From: Tetradesmus obliquus | Lineage: Eukaryota > Chlorophyta > Chlorophyceae > Sphaeropleales > Scenedesmaceae | Direction of reading: 5' to 3' | Length of the DNA stretch: 64,000 nucleotides | NCBI GenBank assembly: GCA_030272155.1 | Contig: CP126195.1 | Coordinates: forward strand, 4,075,001 to 4,139,000 | In this document: positions 53,561 to 64,000 of the stretch, piece by piece | How the letters are laid out: each line of letters begins with the position of its first letter | Numbering within the stretch: the stretch's first letter is position 1 | The notes under the pieces: generated by a model | The model's input: only the letters and a program-made list of their open reading frames with translations | The model's database searches: none | What the model was told of the DNA's origin: nothing | Position numbers and translations under genes: made by a program

Positions 53561-55413
53561 GTGCGAGGCGGCTACTCTGCAGGCATCTGGTGCTGTCAGC
53601 TGGCTGTTCTGGCACTGCAGCTTGGCATGGGCAGCGGCTGCTGCAATTTGTTGCAGCAAGAGCTTGGCAGGACGCAGCCATGCAGCGGTGCCACATCATG
53701 CACGGCTGCTGCCAGCCAACAGCACAGCAATATAGCAGTGAATGCTGCTTGCAACCTGCACGTTGCTGCTTGCAGCCGCTTCTGTAGAAGATCAGCAGCA
53801 GCAGCAGCGCAAGTGCAAGCAGCAGGTGTAAAACTGCAGCCTGCAGTTGCGCTGTTGCTATCGAGCTGAGCTGAACTCTATTACATCTTTGGCGCCTGCT
53901 TGGTGGGTGGTGATGGATGTTTACGCGCTGCCACTGTCAACCTTTTCCTGTCGCAACACTAAATGTTTGGGCGGTATCACCTGTCAGCATGCACCTTGGA
54001 CTGGAATACTGTCCATGTATGCTTGGTTGTAGAGTGTCTGTACAAACACAGTAGCTGTTCACGAAGTGAACATCAGCAGCACAGGTTGCTTAGCGCTTTG
54101 TTTTATGAGCAGCCGACATACTCAATCAGGAGACTTTGGCATTGCTATGCTCACAGCTGCTGTGGGCATTACTTTCCGTGCTGTGTATGTTGCCGGCTGT
54201 CGCCGCTGCTGCTGTTCCATGGATTGTGTGGGTAGGGCGTAGAGCACAGAATTCATAAAGTTTGCACTGCGATGTTGAGATGGGTCATGGTGGCGGTGTT
54301 GAGTTGCGTCATGGTTGCGATGTTGAGTTGCGTCATGGTTTAATTAGACAGTCAGGCGCTGCATACCACATAGTGTCGGCTTCAATGCCTGGTATTACAG
54401 TCAGTAACTGGTGGTGCTGCACGGTTCGTTGAAACAGCTGTGATTGTTGTTTCTGCACAGTTTCGTGATGATGGCTGTGTAATTGTTACAGATTCAAAAT
54501 CACTGCTGACCAGCAGGGCAGCAGCCATGCAAACATCACACATAGCGCTCTAGTGAGCCTTGACACAGCTGCACCTCAGGTGCAACAGGCTGTTGCACAC
54601 TGGCCAGCAAGTGGCGCCGCAACAGGCTGTTGCAGTACTAGCATAAAGACAGCACATCCAACGTAACGGCTGAAAAGTAAGCAACAACAACCAGCATTGC
54701 TTCAGCGGGCTGCATATCCGGTATGCCGCATGATGTCAAATGACGTATTCGAATTGATGTGAGTCACTGCAGCGCGACCTTGCTCACTTTGCACGCACGC
54801 CCGCCACAGGGCTCAGCCAGACTTTCTATGATGCCAAGCGGACTCCAGGAGATGTGAAAGAACATGATAAACATACACGGCTCCTGGATTTAGGAACCAA
54901 GGTACATGCATAGTAAATGTACATGTACGCCACCTGTCAGCCTCCACATCGGCCCAACGCGCAGCCAAGACCTGGCCACGCCTCAACACACATGCTTGCA
55001 TGCAAGCTTGTGCCATCCTGCAGTGACATATGTATGTAACAACATATGTTGCATAGCAGGCCCAAGCAGCCTGAGGATGCTACATGCCGCTTTGATGTTC
55101 AACACAAAGTCAGCAATTGCTGTCAGAAATTACCTGAATGCAGGCTGCTGTGAAGGACCAGGTAAGCGGCGTTATCTGTTTCGTCAGCCGTGCTATGCTG
55201 TCCACTGGAGGACGCCGTGCTGCAGCTGCCGTCTGAGCGTGCACCTGCAGCTCAAGAACCTCGTGCGCTGATCCATTGCGGCCACTACGTGATCTGCAGC
55301 CTGCTGCTCACACCTGTGAGTTGATGGCTAGGTGGTTGCCCAAGGAGCCTGTCATTGGCTCGGATACGGGATGTGTTCCCATTTGGTAACACACAAATTG
55401 TGACATATGGAAG
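53433..55413. other. Intergenic region with possible exon remnants
   Basis: Nearly 2 kb without a firm gene. A plus-strand stretch 54811-54900 (LSQTFYDAKRTPGDVKEHDKHTR up to a GT donor) and another at 55059-55162 (PSSLRMLHAALMFNTKSAIAV) look protein-like between AG and GT sites. Their phases do not join and neither is recognisable, so they are candidates for a decayed or unresolved gene only. Confidence 0.35.
54269..54340. repeat. 24-bp tandem repeat, three copies
   Basis: Unit GCGATGTTGAGTTGCGTCAT plus GGTT: 54269-54292, 54293-54316 and 54317-54340. Copies 2 and 3 differ at one base; copy 1 at three. Confidence 0.85.
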
Positions 55414-55562
55414 CTACCGCATCTTTCCTGCTGCTGCCGCCCCAGCCGCTGCTGCTGCTGCTGTGCCTGGTGCCTTGCCTAAGCTGGTGCCGCTCCTGGC
55501 TGCAGTCCAGTCTTCGGAGCTGACCAGTGACACCAGGGAGTAGAAGTCCTCACGGGTCACCT

Positions 55563-55606
<44 letters not shown>

Positions 55607-56234
55607 CAGACAGCGGGGCAGGGGATCAGGGTAGCCAATTGCAGCGCAGACAGTGGGGTAGGCGCAAGGAAAGTGCTAGAACTGTAAGCTTTGTCCACGT
55701 GACATGCGTAGCAGTACTGTTCTGGCCAACACACACGTTGTTGACATAACTCTTGTTCTGTCACACATATGGTGGAGGCCTGACAACTAGTGCCAATTCA
55801 GCAGTATGCATACCAGGCAGGCATGCGGGTACACTAGAGATGCATATCAATTGTGTAGGCGGCTGTTTTGCTCAGTGCAGGGTAGCGCTGTGCTCGTGCT
55901 GTTTGTGCTGGGCAACCTTGTAGTGTTTGTAGTGTCCTGCGCCATGCGAGTGACGCAACCTACCTCTAATGCTTCAACGCCTCCAGCAGCTGTCTCAGCC
56001 TGTTGTTGCAGTGGGGGCGGGGCCACGGATGGCCAGCACAGGTGCAGGTTGACACAATGCTTGTGCCACTGCCAGACAAAGTTCAATGTATTGCATGCAA
56101 GGACATGCAGCTGTAAGCAACACAGCTGCAAATACACATCTGTTGCTCGTCACAGATCGCTTAGCAAGTAGATGACAGGTTGCTGCACAGTGCAGGAGGA
56201 GCTTGCAGTGCACACACACTTTGAAGTGGCCAGT

Positions 56235-56312
<78 letters not shown>

Positions 56313-57943
56313 CACCTGCACCAGCGTCATGTTGTTCTCCCAGTCGTCTGCTGCCACTGCTCAGCAGGGCAGCGGCAGTGGCAGCAGCAGCAACGCAGCT
56401 GGTCAGCGCAATACGTGCCTCAGCCTCAGTTCTACTGCCTTGACACCGCGAGCTATGCCGGGTACGCTTCTAAAAAATCTTTTACATGCTGAAATTTTGG
56501 AGGGATGCTGCTGGCTGTCTCGATTTGGATCGCATTGACAGCAGCATGAAACAAAATCTCAAGGCATCTGAACACTGCCTGTAAACACCCTGCCGCAACG
56601 ACTCCTGAGGCGCCAACACAATGGTGTTCACCGCAGCCCACCGCCGCACCTGCCGCCACCACCTGATCGTCGCTGAGGTCCACCTGTTTCAGCCCACCAT
56701 AGCCCAGGTAGAACACCTGAGGCACACCAGCAACGCAGCACAGCACCCCGTCCAAGGTTCGACCGGTGATGTCATCATCAGCGGCAGCAGCGACGGCAGT
56801 GCCGGCGGCGGCAGGTTGAGGATCATAAACAGCAGCAGCGGCTCCGGCACAGCATGTGCAGGCCGAAGCAATGAAGCAGCTGTTGGCTGTCTGTCTGTCT
56901 GTCTGTCTGTCTGTGTCGCGCAATGGCTCACGTGGCACGCAGCACTCGTGCTGCACTGGCGATGCCTGCTTTCTGAGCATTACTTGCGGCCGCTGTCTCA
57001 GTCCAGTATGTCCTGCAGAACCTCGCGCTCTGCAAACACTTTTTCGCGTCCAGCTATGCAAACCTTGCTGACGGTTCGTCTTCGGCAAGATCTCTTTACC
57101 AGGACTTGCAGAGTCGGACCGGGGCAGGGGTACTAGCCGGACACACTTTTAACAGTTTCAGCTGCCCCACCTGGCCGCTTGCCTCCCGCAGCAGCAGCAG
57201 CCCCGGCACCTGCAGGTCACACTTGACGTCTGTCCACTGCTTGCTGAACCTGTTGAGCAGCGCCACGTGGCCATCATGCGAGCGCTTGAAGTTGCCCCTG
57301 CACCGCGGCAGCAGAGGTGAATGATAAGATATGCTTGCAGAAGCATGCAGGCATAGAACAAGCAAGGATGTATTGAGAGCACAGTAGAGCAGTAACAGCA
57401 GGCTGGAGCAGTGGCCCGGCACTGGGATAAGTTGAATGCCCCTGTGCTGATACTAGGGGGAATGGTGTACTGCGGTGGCTGCTAGTTCCAGGTGGTGCAG
57501 CTGCAACAAGGATCACAATTGTGCCCGCATAGTACAGTGAATATTTCGCCGCATGAGGCTTGTGCAAATTGTGCATGATTGGTCAGCACTATTCCTTGTG
57601 AGCCTCGCTGCGCCTCTTTTCTGCACTGTTGGGGCAGCAATCATGCACGCCTGAGTTGCATGCTGTCCACTCACTTTTTGCGTTTCTTATCCACTTGCGA
57701 GTCCGTCAAGAAGCCTACATTGTCTCCCGCCCTAGAGCTGGGTACGCTAGCAGAAGCAGCACCGCTTTGCAAAGCGGGAACTGGCGCTAGCCAGGCAGCA
57801 GCAGCAGCAGCTAACAGAAGCACCGTGCTGCGTCGAGTGCGACCTGCTGCGGCCTCCAGCTGCGCGTCTAGTTGTTGTGTTGGTCTGTCATTCTCGCGAG
57901 GGTGCTGTGCGGCAGTCACATAGGCATGTAATTGCTGCTGTTG

Positions 57944-57989
<46 letters not shown>

Positions 57990-58099
57990 CGTGGATGCTG
58001 TTGGATGACAGCTGATATGCGAATGCATTTGTGATGAGATACTGATACGCTGTACTGTAATGGTAGCGCAGCAGACAGCTTGGTGTTGAGCGTCTGCAT
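55414..58099 (-). CDS. Unrecognised thylakoid-lumen-targeted protein
   Basis: Five exons (57675-58099, 57147-57297, 56650-56716, 56316-56347, 55414-55560) close to 273 aa. Residues 1-85 look like a chloroplast transit peptide (Ser/Ala/His-rich, few acids) interrupted by 18 consecutive Gln (39-56). Residues 87-117 read RTRRSTVLLL, then Ala-rich hydrophobic, then QSGAASA: a twin-arginine lumen signal with an A-x-A cleavage site. The mature protein (about 155 residues) contains FKRSHDGHVALLNRFSKQW, DLQVPGLLLLREASGQ, VFYLGYGGLKQVDLSDDQVV, DDWENNMTLVQ and VTREDFYSLVSLVSSEDW. I do not recognise it; a small beta-rich lumen protein is the best guess. Three introns are over 300 bases and two hold CAG tracts (CTG in sense). 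Phase closure across a 32-base exon supports the model. Confidence 0.6.
56235..56310. repeat. CAG tract of 25 units in intron of lumen-protein gene
   Basis: Starts six bases after the donor of the 32-base exon (56316-56347) and is CTG in gene sense. A second tract of about 14 units (55565-55605) sits directly before the next acceptor of the same intron. Confidence 0.95.
56887..56914. repeat. (CTGT)7 microsatellite
   Basis: Seven perfect CTGT units on plus in an intron of the lumen-protein gene. Confidence 0.95.
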
Positions 58100-58301
58100 T
58101 GCGTTGGCGGGGCGACCTAAAGCTAGCCTGATCGTGACGGTGGCACGAACAACTAATTTTAATACGCTTGTTTGCTTTTATTGAGCTTAACTTACCATCA
58201 GCCTGCAACTGTGAGGCTTCTATGCACAAGAAGGTGTCATTCCGTACGTGCCTGTACTTTTGTCCTTGAGCGCTTTAAGGCGCAACGCACATCGTAGGGA
58301 C

Positions 58302-58448
58302 TCAGGCACTCAGTGCAATGTTACTGCGCACATGGGCCTGCATTGATGGGCCGTTCCCACTGGTGTAACACATGTGCCCCTCATCCTCCAATGCCTCGGG
58401 CAAGAACACCTGTAGCAGGCGCTTCTGCGTGCCTCCAGTAATGGCCTT
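58302..58448 (-). pseudogene. Orphan exon-like open frame
   Basis: After a good acceptor (GTTTGACAG) on minus, 48 codons read KAITGGTQKRLLQVFLPEAL…HMCYTSGNGPSM to a TGA. Composition is protein-like and free of triplet repeats, unlike random frames here. No partner exon is visible: upstream on minus lies the zinc-finger gene on the other strand, and the next minus gene starts with its own ATG at 58099. It may be a remnant of a lost gene. Not recognised. Confidence 0.3.
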
Positions 58449-58627
58449 CTGTCAAACAATCACTATATGAGTCAGCGCATGTTTGCGTTTCTGTTGTAGC
58501 ATCGTATGAGACCCGGCTGGTAGATAGCAGCAGCTTTCGCACAGCGCTCGAGCAACGTTGATCGTGGCAGGGATTAACTTATAATCATATTACAAGTACT
58601 GGAGATGGCTGCAGCGCCGTCGCAGCG

Positions 58628-61600
58628 ATGACCGAGCCCCTCCCAGTCATGACTGAGCCTCAGCTTGAGGCCCCCAAATCACTGCGGTACACTTGCCCGT
58701 ATCCAGGATGCACCCGGTCATTCAGGGACTTTTGGAGGTGAGTTGTGTCTCCTGGTGAAGGCAAGCCAACCTGGTGCAAGCCTGCGATGCACTCCTGTCC
58801 TTGCAGCACACCCCAGTCAGTGGGACGTATGCCGGAGTTGTTGTTGAGCTGCTACCCTGGCTTTCATACAGCAAGACTACTTTCAGCCCCCCAAACAAAG
58901 GGCCTCACTCCAGTATTTTCTCTTTGCAGGCTCAAGGTGCACTACAGGGCTCCACCCAATGCCAGGGGCAGTGGGGTGGAGAGGGGCCACGGCATGGAGC
59001 TGCCGTTTTGCCCGCTCTGCAACCTTGACCTGAGAGACGTGAAGTATCACAAGTGTGCAGCGGGCCCTGCAGCGGCCGCGCCGGTGAGTTGCCTGCGCTG
59101 TCTCCGACTCGTGGCAGTCTACTCTACTACCCACCGTTGACCGGCCCGTGGGCCGTAGCACATATTTGTCTGCGTGTCGTGGCTGCATATCATCAGGTAC
59201 CATGCCTTGAGAGCGCTGAATGGCAGCCATGTCGGTGGGGGCGCGACAACCACCTCCGACAGGCGCACACCGTACAGACCTTCACTTGACGCCGCGTGAC
59301 AGCCCGCAACATAACTTTTCAAGCATCGCATTCGCGTCCGTGCGGCACGCGCACCCGCAGCATATTGTGGCATCAGTTCACCAACGTTGAGGTGCACCCA
59401 CTCCGATCACATGCAGCATCCCATGCCCCATCAACGTTCGCACACATATCCAACAGCCAAACCCATCACACGTTTGCGTGTGGCTCCCCGCAGAGCCCCC
59501 ACGTACTGCACTCTTGCAACCCCTACTCCTGACCCCTGCTCTTTTGCTCCTGCTGCCATTCCTGCAGGCCCGTTCACGCAACAACCAAGCTGGCAGCACA
59601 GTGCCCCGCGTGATGCCTAACAGCACAGGCCCGTTCAGCATGATGATGCACCCTGGAGGCATGATGATGCCCTTCAATGGCATGCCAGGCATGAATGGCC
59701 ACTTTGGCCAGGCAGGGCCAGGCCAGCAGCAGCAGCAGCAGCAGGGCATGCAGCACTACCCTGCAATGCAGGCCCCACCCCACCAGATGGTGCCCCTGCC
59801 AGGCCTGCCTATGCTTAACAGCGGCGCCCGCATGCCGCAGCAGCAGCAGCAGCAGGGTCAGCTCGGCAGTGCTGTAGCAGCCAGCAGCGGCATGCCCCAA
59901 ATGCAGCCCTCTGCTGCAATGATGGGAATGCAGCAGCAGCGCGGGCCACACTGGTGGCCACAAGCCAACGCAGGCTCCGCTCCCGGCCCGCCACCGCCAA
60001 TGCAGCTGCCGCAGCAGCAGTGGCAGCAGCAGCAGCCGATGCAGCTGCAGGCTACCATGTCGGCACCTGTCAGCAGCACTAGCAGCGGCGGCGCAGCTGT
60101 GGCGCAGCAGCAGCACATGATGATGCAGCCGCAGCAGCAGTCCCAGCACTACCCTCAGCAGCAGCAGCAGCCTCTGATGCAGCCCGGTGTGCACAGGACC
60201 AGCAGCGGGGGTGGTGGCTCAGCACCCGGCTCATCACATCCTGGCATGTCAGGCATCCTCAGGCCCACGCCAGTTGTCGGCCTGCCCTACCCTGACAACG
60301 CAAACGCCCACTGGCAGCAGCCCTGGCAGCAGCAGCAGCCGAAGCAGCAGCGCATGCATGTTGGCCAGGTGACTACTTCAATGCAGCCTACACCAAGCGC
60401 GCACCCAGGGTTCTCGTATTCAAGCGGCTTTTGCCAGCCCCAGCAGCAGCAACAGCAGCAGCAGCAGTTTGTGGTGCAGCAGCCAAGCACTGCAGGCACG
60501 CAGGGCTGCAGCACCACCAGCAGCACCCACAACAACAGCAGCTGGATGCCTCAGCTGGACGCTGCTGCTGCTGCTGCCGGCGCTGCAGCAGCAGCTGCTG
60601 CTGCTCAGCCTGTGCTCAGTGCTGACGCTGCAGCAGGCAGCGGTGGTGGCGCCTTCATGCCTGCTGCAGGCGTACAGGTCGGCAGCGCAAGCACGGTCAG
60701 CGGCATGCAATTCAACAACAGCCTGCGCACCGATAGCGAGGCTGCCAGAGCAGCATCTGCTACCCCTACGCAGCTGCCACCACAGCAGCAGCAGCAGCAG
60801 CAGGTTAGCACGCTGGCTGCTGCGCCATCCTCAGAGCCTGCTGCTGCAGCTGCTGCTGCTGACGTGGCAGCTCCCAGTGAGCTGCAGCAGATGCCGCAGT
60901 TCGCACTGAAGATCGTTGATGAGTTCAGGACAGAGCTGCAGGCCCTGCGCAGCAGCATGTCTGGCAGCACGGGTGACACTGGCAGGCCTAGCACTGCCGG
61001 CAGCTCCGGTTACACCCAGCTGCAGCTCCAGCAGCAGCAGGCGCAGCGCAACGGCAGCAGCTGCAGCAACAGCCCTGTAAGCAGCAGCGGCGCCGCGCAC
61101 AATGACCACGGCGGCTCCTGCTTCCTGCAGCTGCACCCCAATCAGAGCAGCACCCAGCTGGCAGCACCTGGCGACACTGCTGCTGCTGCTGCTAATGGAT
61201 CAGGAGACTTGGACAGCAACATGGTGCGTGCAGGATCCAAGCGTTCCTTGGATGATACTGACATGGTGGATGCTGCTGGCCAGCCGGCTAACAAGCGCCG
61301 CCCGTCTCCGGTGCAGCTGGGTGGCAGCAACCCAGCAGCAGCAGCAGGAGAGCAGCTGAAGCGGCCTGATGCTGTGTGCATTGAGCGCCAGGGCTCGCAC
61401 CGGCCCCCGAGTGCACTCGGCAGGTCCTGGGCTGACACGCCACCTCCTGCAGAAGCACAGGAGGCCCTGCTGCAACTTGCAGCGCATGTTGAGAGCGAGG
61501 CAGCAAGCGTGCACGCAGCAGCAGCAGCAGCAGTGAGCCCTCAAGGCTTCCAGCCAAGTGATCTGCACACTTCGCAGGTGTCTGATCTGCTGGGTTCGGC

Positions 61601-62204
61601 ACTGGAGGCTGCTAACAAATGCATGAAGGACCCTGCGCCTGTTGTGCAGCAGCTGCTGGCAGTGCTGGATGAGCATGTGAGCTTGGTGATGGCTGGCCAG
61701 CATGGCAGCAGGCCTGCTGCTGCTGCTGCTGGTGAGGCTGCAGCAGCAGGTGGTGCGGCTGCTGCTGCTGTTGAGACTGCAGCAGCAGCAGCTGCCATGG
61801 TTGAGGATGCTGCGGCGATCGAGCCAGCTGCAGCAGCAGCAGCAGCAGTGTCGGGCGACGGCAGTGCTGGCCATGCTTCGCTGGATGTTGCGTTTGAGGC
61901 TGCGGTAGCAGCGGTGCAGCGCGACTGCTCTGCGATGCACATGACAGGCACTGGCATTGATGCCATGTCTGGGGTGCCAGCTTTGGCTGCAGATGCTGCT
62001 GCAGTGGCAGCAGCAGTGACAGCTGTGGAGTCTCTGCCAGATGCAGTGATGACTATGGCTGGCGCTGTGGCTGGCGAGGGTGTTGCTGTAGCAGCAGCAG
62101 CACTGGATTGCAGCCGGCTGCCAGAAGCAGAAGAGCTGCAGTACCGCCTGGGGTTTGAGCACACAGCAGTGAACGGCTGCACACCAGAGAAGATCCCTGC
62201 CTGA
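58628..62204 (+). CDS. Zinc-finger protein with large Gln/Met/Ala-rich region
   Basis: Three exons (58628-58737, 58930-59083, 59568-62204) close to 966 aa. The first 85 residues carry YTCPYPGCTRSFRDFWRLKVH (C2H2-like, second His not obvious within usual spacing) and FCPLCNLDLRDVKYHKC (a C-C...H-C finger). They are joined by a linker with RGSGVERGHGMEL, a pattern seen in plant and algal proteins. The rest is low complexity: Met/Pro/Gln-rich (MMMHPGGMMMPFNGMPGMNG), poly-Gln and poly-Ala. An ordered helix FALKIVDEFRTELQALRSSM, a basic patch AGSKRSLDDTD…NKRRPSP that may be a nuclear signal, and an Ala-rich C-terminus follow. It is probably a nuclear regulator (DNA or RNA binding); this is inference from the fingers and Q-rich segments. 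Its large last exon is repeat-rich but fully open. Confidence 0.7.
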
Positions 62205-64000
62205 GCGTCTGAACGCGTTTGAATGGCTTTGTCTGTGTGTTTGAACGGCTCTGGGCACACCTCCTACTACTATTACACAGTCATCTGGCTGACATGTTAT
62301 GACGTGTTGTCTGTTGTGTGTGGCTCGCTTGTTGCATCACCTTTGGCGGCTGTCTGCGGTTGATCACATAGCATGTTGCGCACGCAGAGCAGCAGCACGC
62401 ACTCTGAAGAGGAACCCAATCCCTTGCCTGCGGCATGTGTGAGTGTCAATGTGCAGCTGTTGGCGAAGATTTTGGCGCTGCGATGGCTGTGATGGCTTGC
62501 TGCTTGCAGCCGGACTGTCATGTTGCGTGCAAGTGTGTGGCGAGATGATGAGCTGAGTTGAGGCTTGTGCATTGGCGTGCCGGGCTGGCTAGCTGACGAC
62601 AATCGATTGCATCCACTTTGCAAGGAGGCGGTCCCTGCATGCGTGCATGCATAGCCATCGGCACTGCAGGGGCGTGCCCTTCTTTGCAGCAGCTGCCCGT
62701 ATTATGGCTGGGTTTTTTCATAGCAGGCATGCGGCTCTTTCGAGCTGCCTCTTTTGTTGTGTTTCGTGTCCAGGTGAAAGCCTCGCAGGTGTGTCCGCTG
62801 CTGCCTGCTTTTGGGGAGTGAGTGATTGCTTGACTGCAGTTGGAGGCCAGTTATGTGTGCATAGAACCAAATCCAGACATACCCGAGGCATGCATGCATG
62901 ACGGTGTGGGACAGGGGATGTTGCTGGGCGAGTATGGCAGCTGTGGGGTACGGCACAACATTGCTCGGCCGTCGAGGAACACAAACGCTGCTGTACGATA
63001 CATGCTTGTGAGTGTGCACAAAACCCCACCAAACACAAGTGCAGCTGAATCTGCGGGCTTGGTGGCTGCTTAGTGCCTTGCCTTGGTGCATGGCCGCTGC
63101 TGCTTTAGAAGAAGGCAATGCATCAGAGACTGGCAGGGTGGCAATGCATCAGAGACTGGCAGGGTGGAAGTTGCTTGAGCGGCTGTGGTTGCTGTGGGGC
63201 TGCTGCTGCCAAAGCAGCTCTCACAGCCCATCAGTCTTTGCACATGCACGTTTGCTGCCGCACCGACTTTGCAACCTTGATGCTTGCATTGTCAGCTGCG
63301 CCAGCAGGCTGGAACACTATGCGAGTGCGAGTGTGCAAGCGTTTGTTGCATCCCCACAGCGGCCGCATGGCTCTATATAGCTGCTTACAGCGGCCTCAGT
63401 GTTGCATTGCACGAAAAGCATGCTGGGGAATGCTTGCTGCAACAGCTCACGGCCTCTGCAGCTGCATGTTTGCTGCGTAACAACCACGCACCAGGCAACA
63501 ACAGCGGTTCGGGCTTCTGTTGTGTTGCGTTATGTGACAGCTTGCTGTGGTATTGTCACACTTGTCGCAATGCTCGAGGTGCGATATGCTAGCCTGGACA
63601 CTTTCCAGAGCTACGATGGTGCCATGCTAGTGGTTGATATATGCTTGCTGCTGTCACTGCAGCAGCAGGATCAATGCCGCACAGCCGGCCAAAGGTTGTG
63701 CCGTATTAGGGGTAGGTGCTGCCACTGTTGGCGCAACGCTTTCGTGTATTTGTATGCAGGGTGCGGCGCGCTGCATTACTATAGGCAGGTGCATGCCGCA
63801 TCGAGTGTGTTCGCGCTCTGTTGTGTTTGCGCGCCGTGTTCAAAATGTGGGCTGCGCTGTTGCTGCTCATTTACTATCCGAGGCGCACACGCCAACGTCT
63901 TGACGAAAGGGTATGGCTTCGCCTTTCTTCTCCTGCTGTGCATGCATGCGCAGAGGATTGCGGCATGACAGCGGGTATATTACTAACAAACGCAGCGGCG
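62205..64000. other. 3' flank and unassigned sequence
   Basis: 1.8 kb with only short or Cys-rich open frames, none with motifs. Contains a 26-bp perfect tandem repeat at 63114-63165. The frame at 63399-63968 has no recognisable domain and I do not call it. Confidence 0.5.
63114..63165. repeat. 26-bp perfect tandem duplication
   Basis: Unit GGCAATGCATCAGAGACTGG plus CAGGGT, 63114-63139 and 63140-63165, identical copies. Confidence 0.95.

Noticed and set aside
54579-54630. Repeated TGCAACAGGCTGTTGCA as a protein-binding palindrome
   Set aside because: Only two imperfectly palindromic copies in gene-free DNA with no neighbouring promoter; nothing to support a function.
54811-55271. Possible two- or three-exon plus-strand gene
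   Set aside because: The protein-like pieces do not join in phase with any visible GT-AG pair and match no family I know.

Overview
This window looks like nuclear DNA of a unicellular green alga, probably a chlorophycean of the Scenedesmus/Monoraphidium type (the lineage is an inference). The evidence is: genes cut by many GT-AG introns of a few hundred bases; moderate GC; very abundant CAG/CTG triplet tracts, giving poly-Gln, poly-Ala and poly-Ser in proteins; UGUAA poly(A) signals downstream of several stops; a protein with a bipartite chloroplast/thylakoid-lumen transit peptide; and plant/algal protein families. I saw no tRNA, rRNA, CRISPR array, retroelement or virus-like element.

Layout: (1) 3' part of a YdcZ/DUF606 drug-metabolite transporter (+, 409-1320). 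(2) Two large paralogous cell-surface genes facing tail to tail (+, 2825-10302 and -, 11542-16556), each coding a signal peptide, Pmp-like beta-helix repeats, a Cys-rich stalk and a multi-span membrane domain. The minus copy is intact (1180 aa). The plus copy has four more repeat exons but carries an in-frame UGA and one reading-frame mismatch. (3) A minus gene with an XPA C-terminal-like domain, an F-box-like segment and a Cys-rich tail (18132-22525). (4) An LtrA-family membrane protein (+, 23244-26903), convergent with (5) a DUS3-like tRNA dihydrouridine synthase (-, 27617-31458). (6) An unrecognised Ser/Ala/Gln-rich protein (+, 32384-36432). (7) A secreted-type GH5 endo-beta-mannanase (-, 38784-43159). 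(8) A TLS1/HCA59 (C9orf78) spliceosome-associated protein (-, 44419-46498), divergent from (9) an anion:cation symporter of the MFS (+, 47514-51111). (10) A small secreted Cys-rich protein (+, 52596-53432). (11) An unrecognised thylakoid-lumen-targeted protein (-, 55414-58099). (12) A 966-residue zinc-finger protein with Gln/Ala-rich regions (+, 58628-62204).

Exon models were built by hand from open frames, family motifs, GT-AG junctions and phase bookkeeping. Where I say a model closes, all exon phases agree and the sum is a multiple of three. The genes do not form one pathway; this is an ordinary mixed stretch of nuclear chromosome.

The most unusual signal is structural. At least seven genes carry tandem copies of an exon edge plus adjoining intron, typically beside a CAG/CTG tract. 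Intronic tracts are mostly CTG in the sense orientation and often lie just before 3' splice sites, whereas exonic tracts are mainly CAG-type in sense. The window thus looks like a set of snapshots of splice-site duplication linked to triplet repeats, some of which (for example the in-frame alternative acceptor in the LtrA gene) could yield protein variants.
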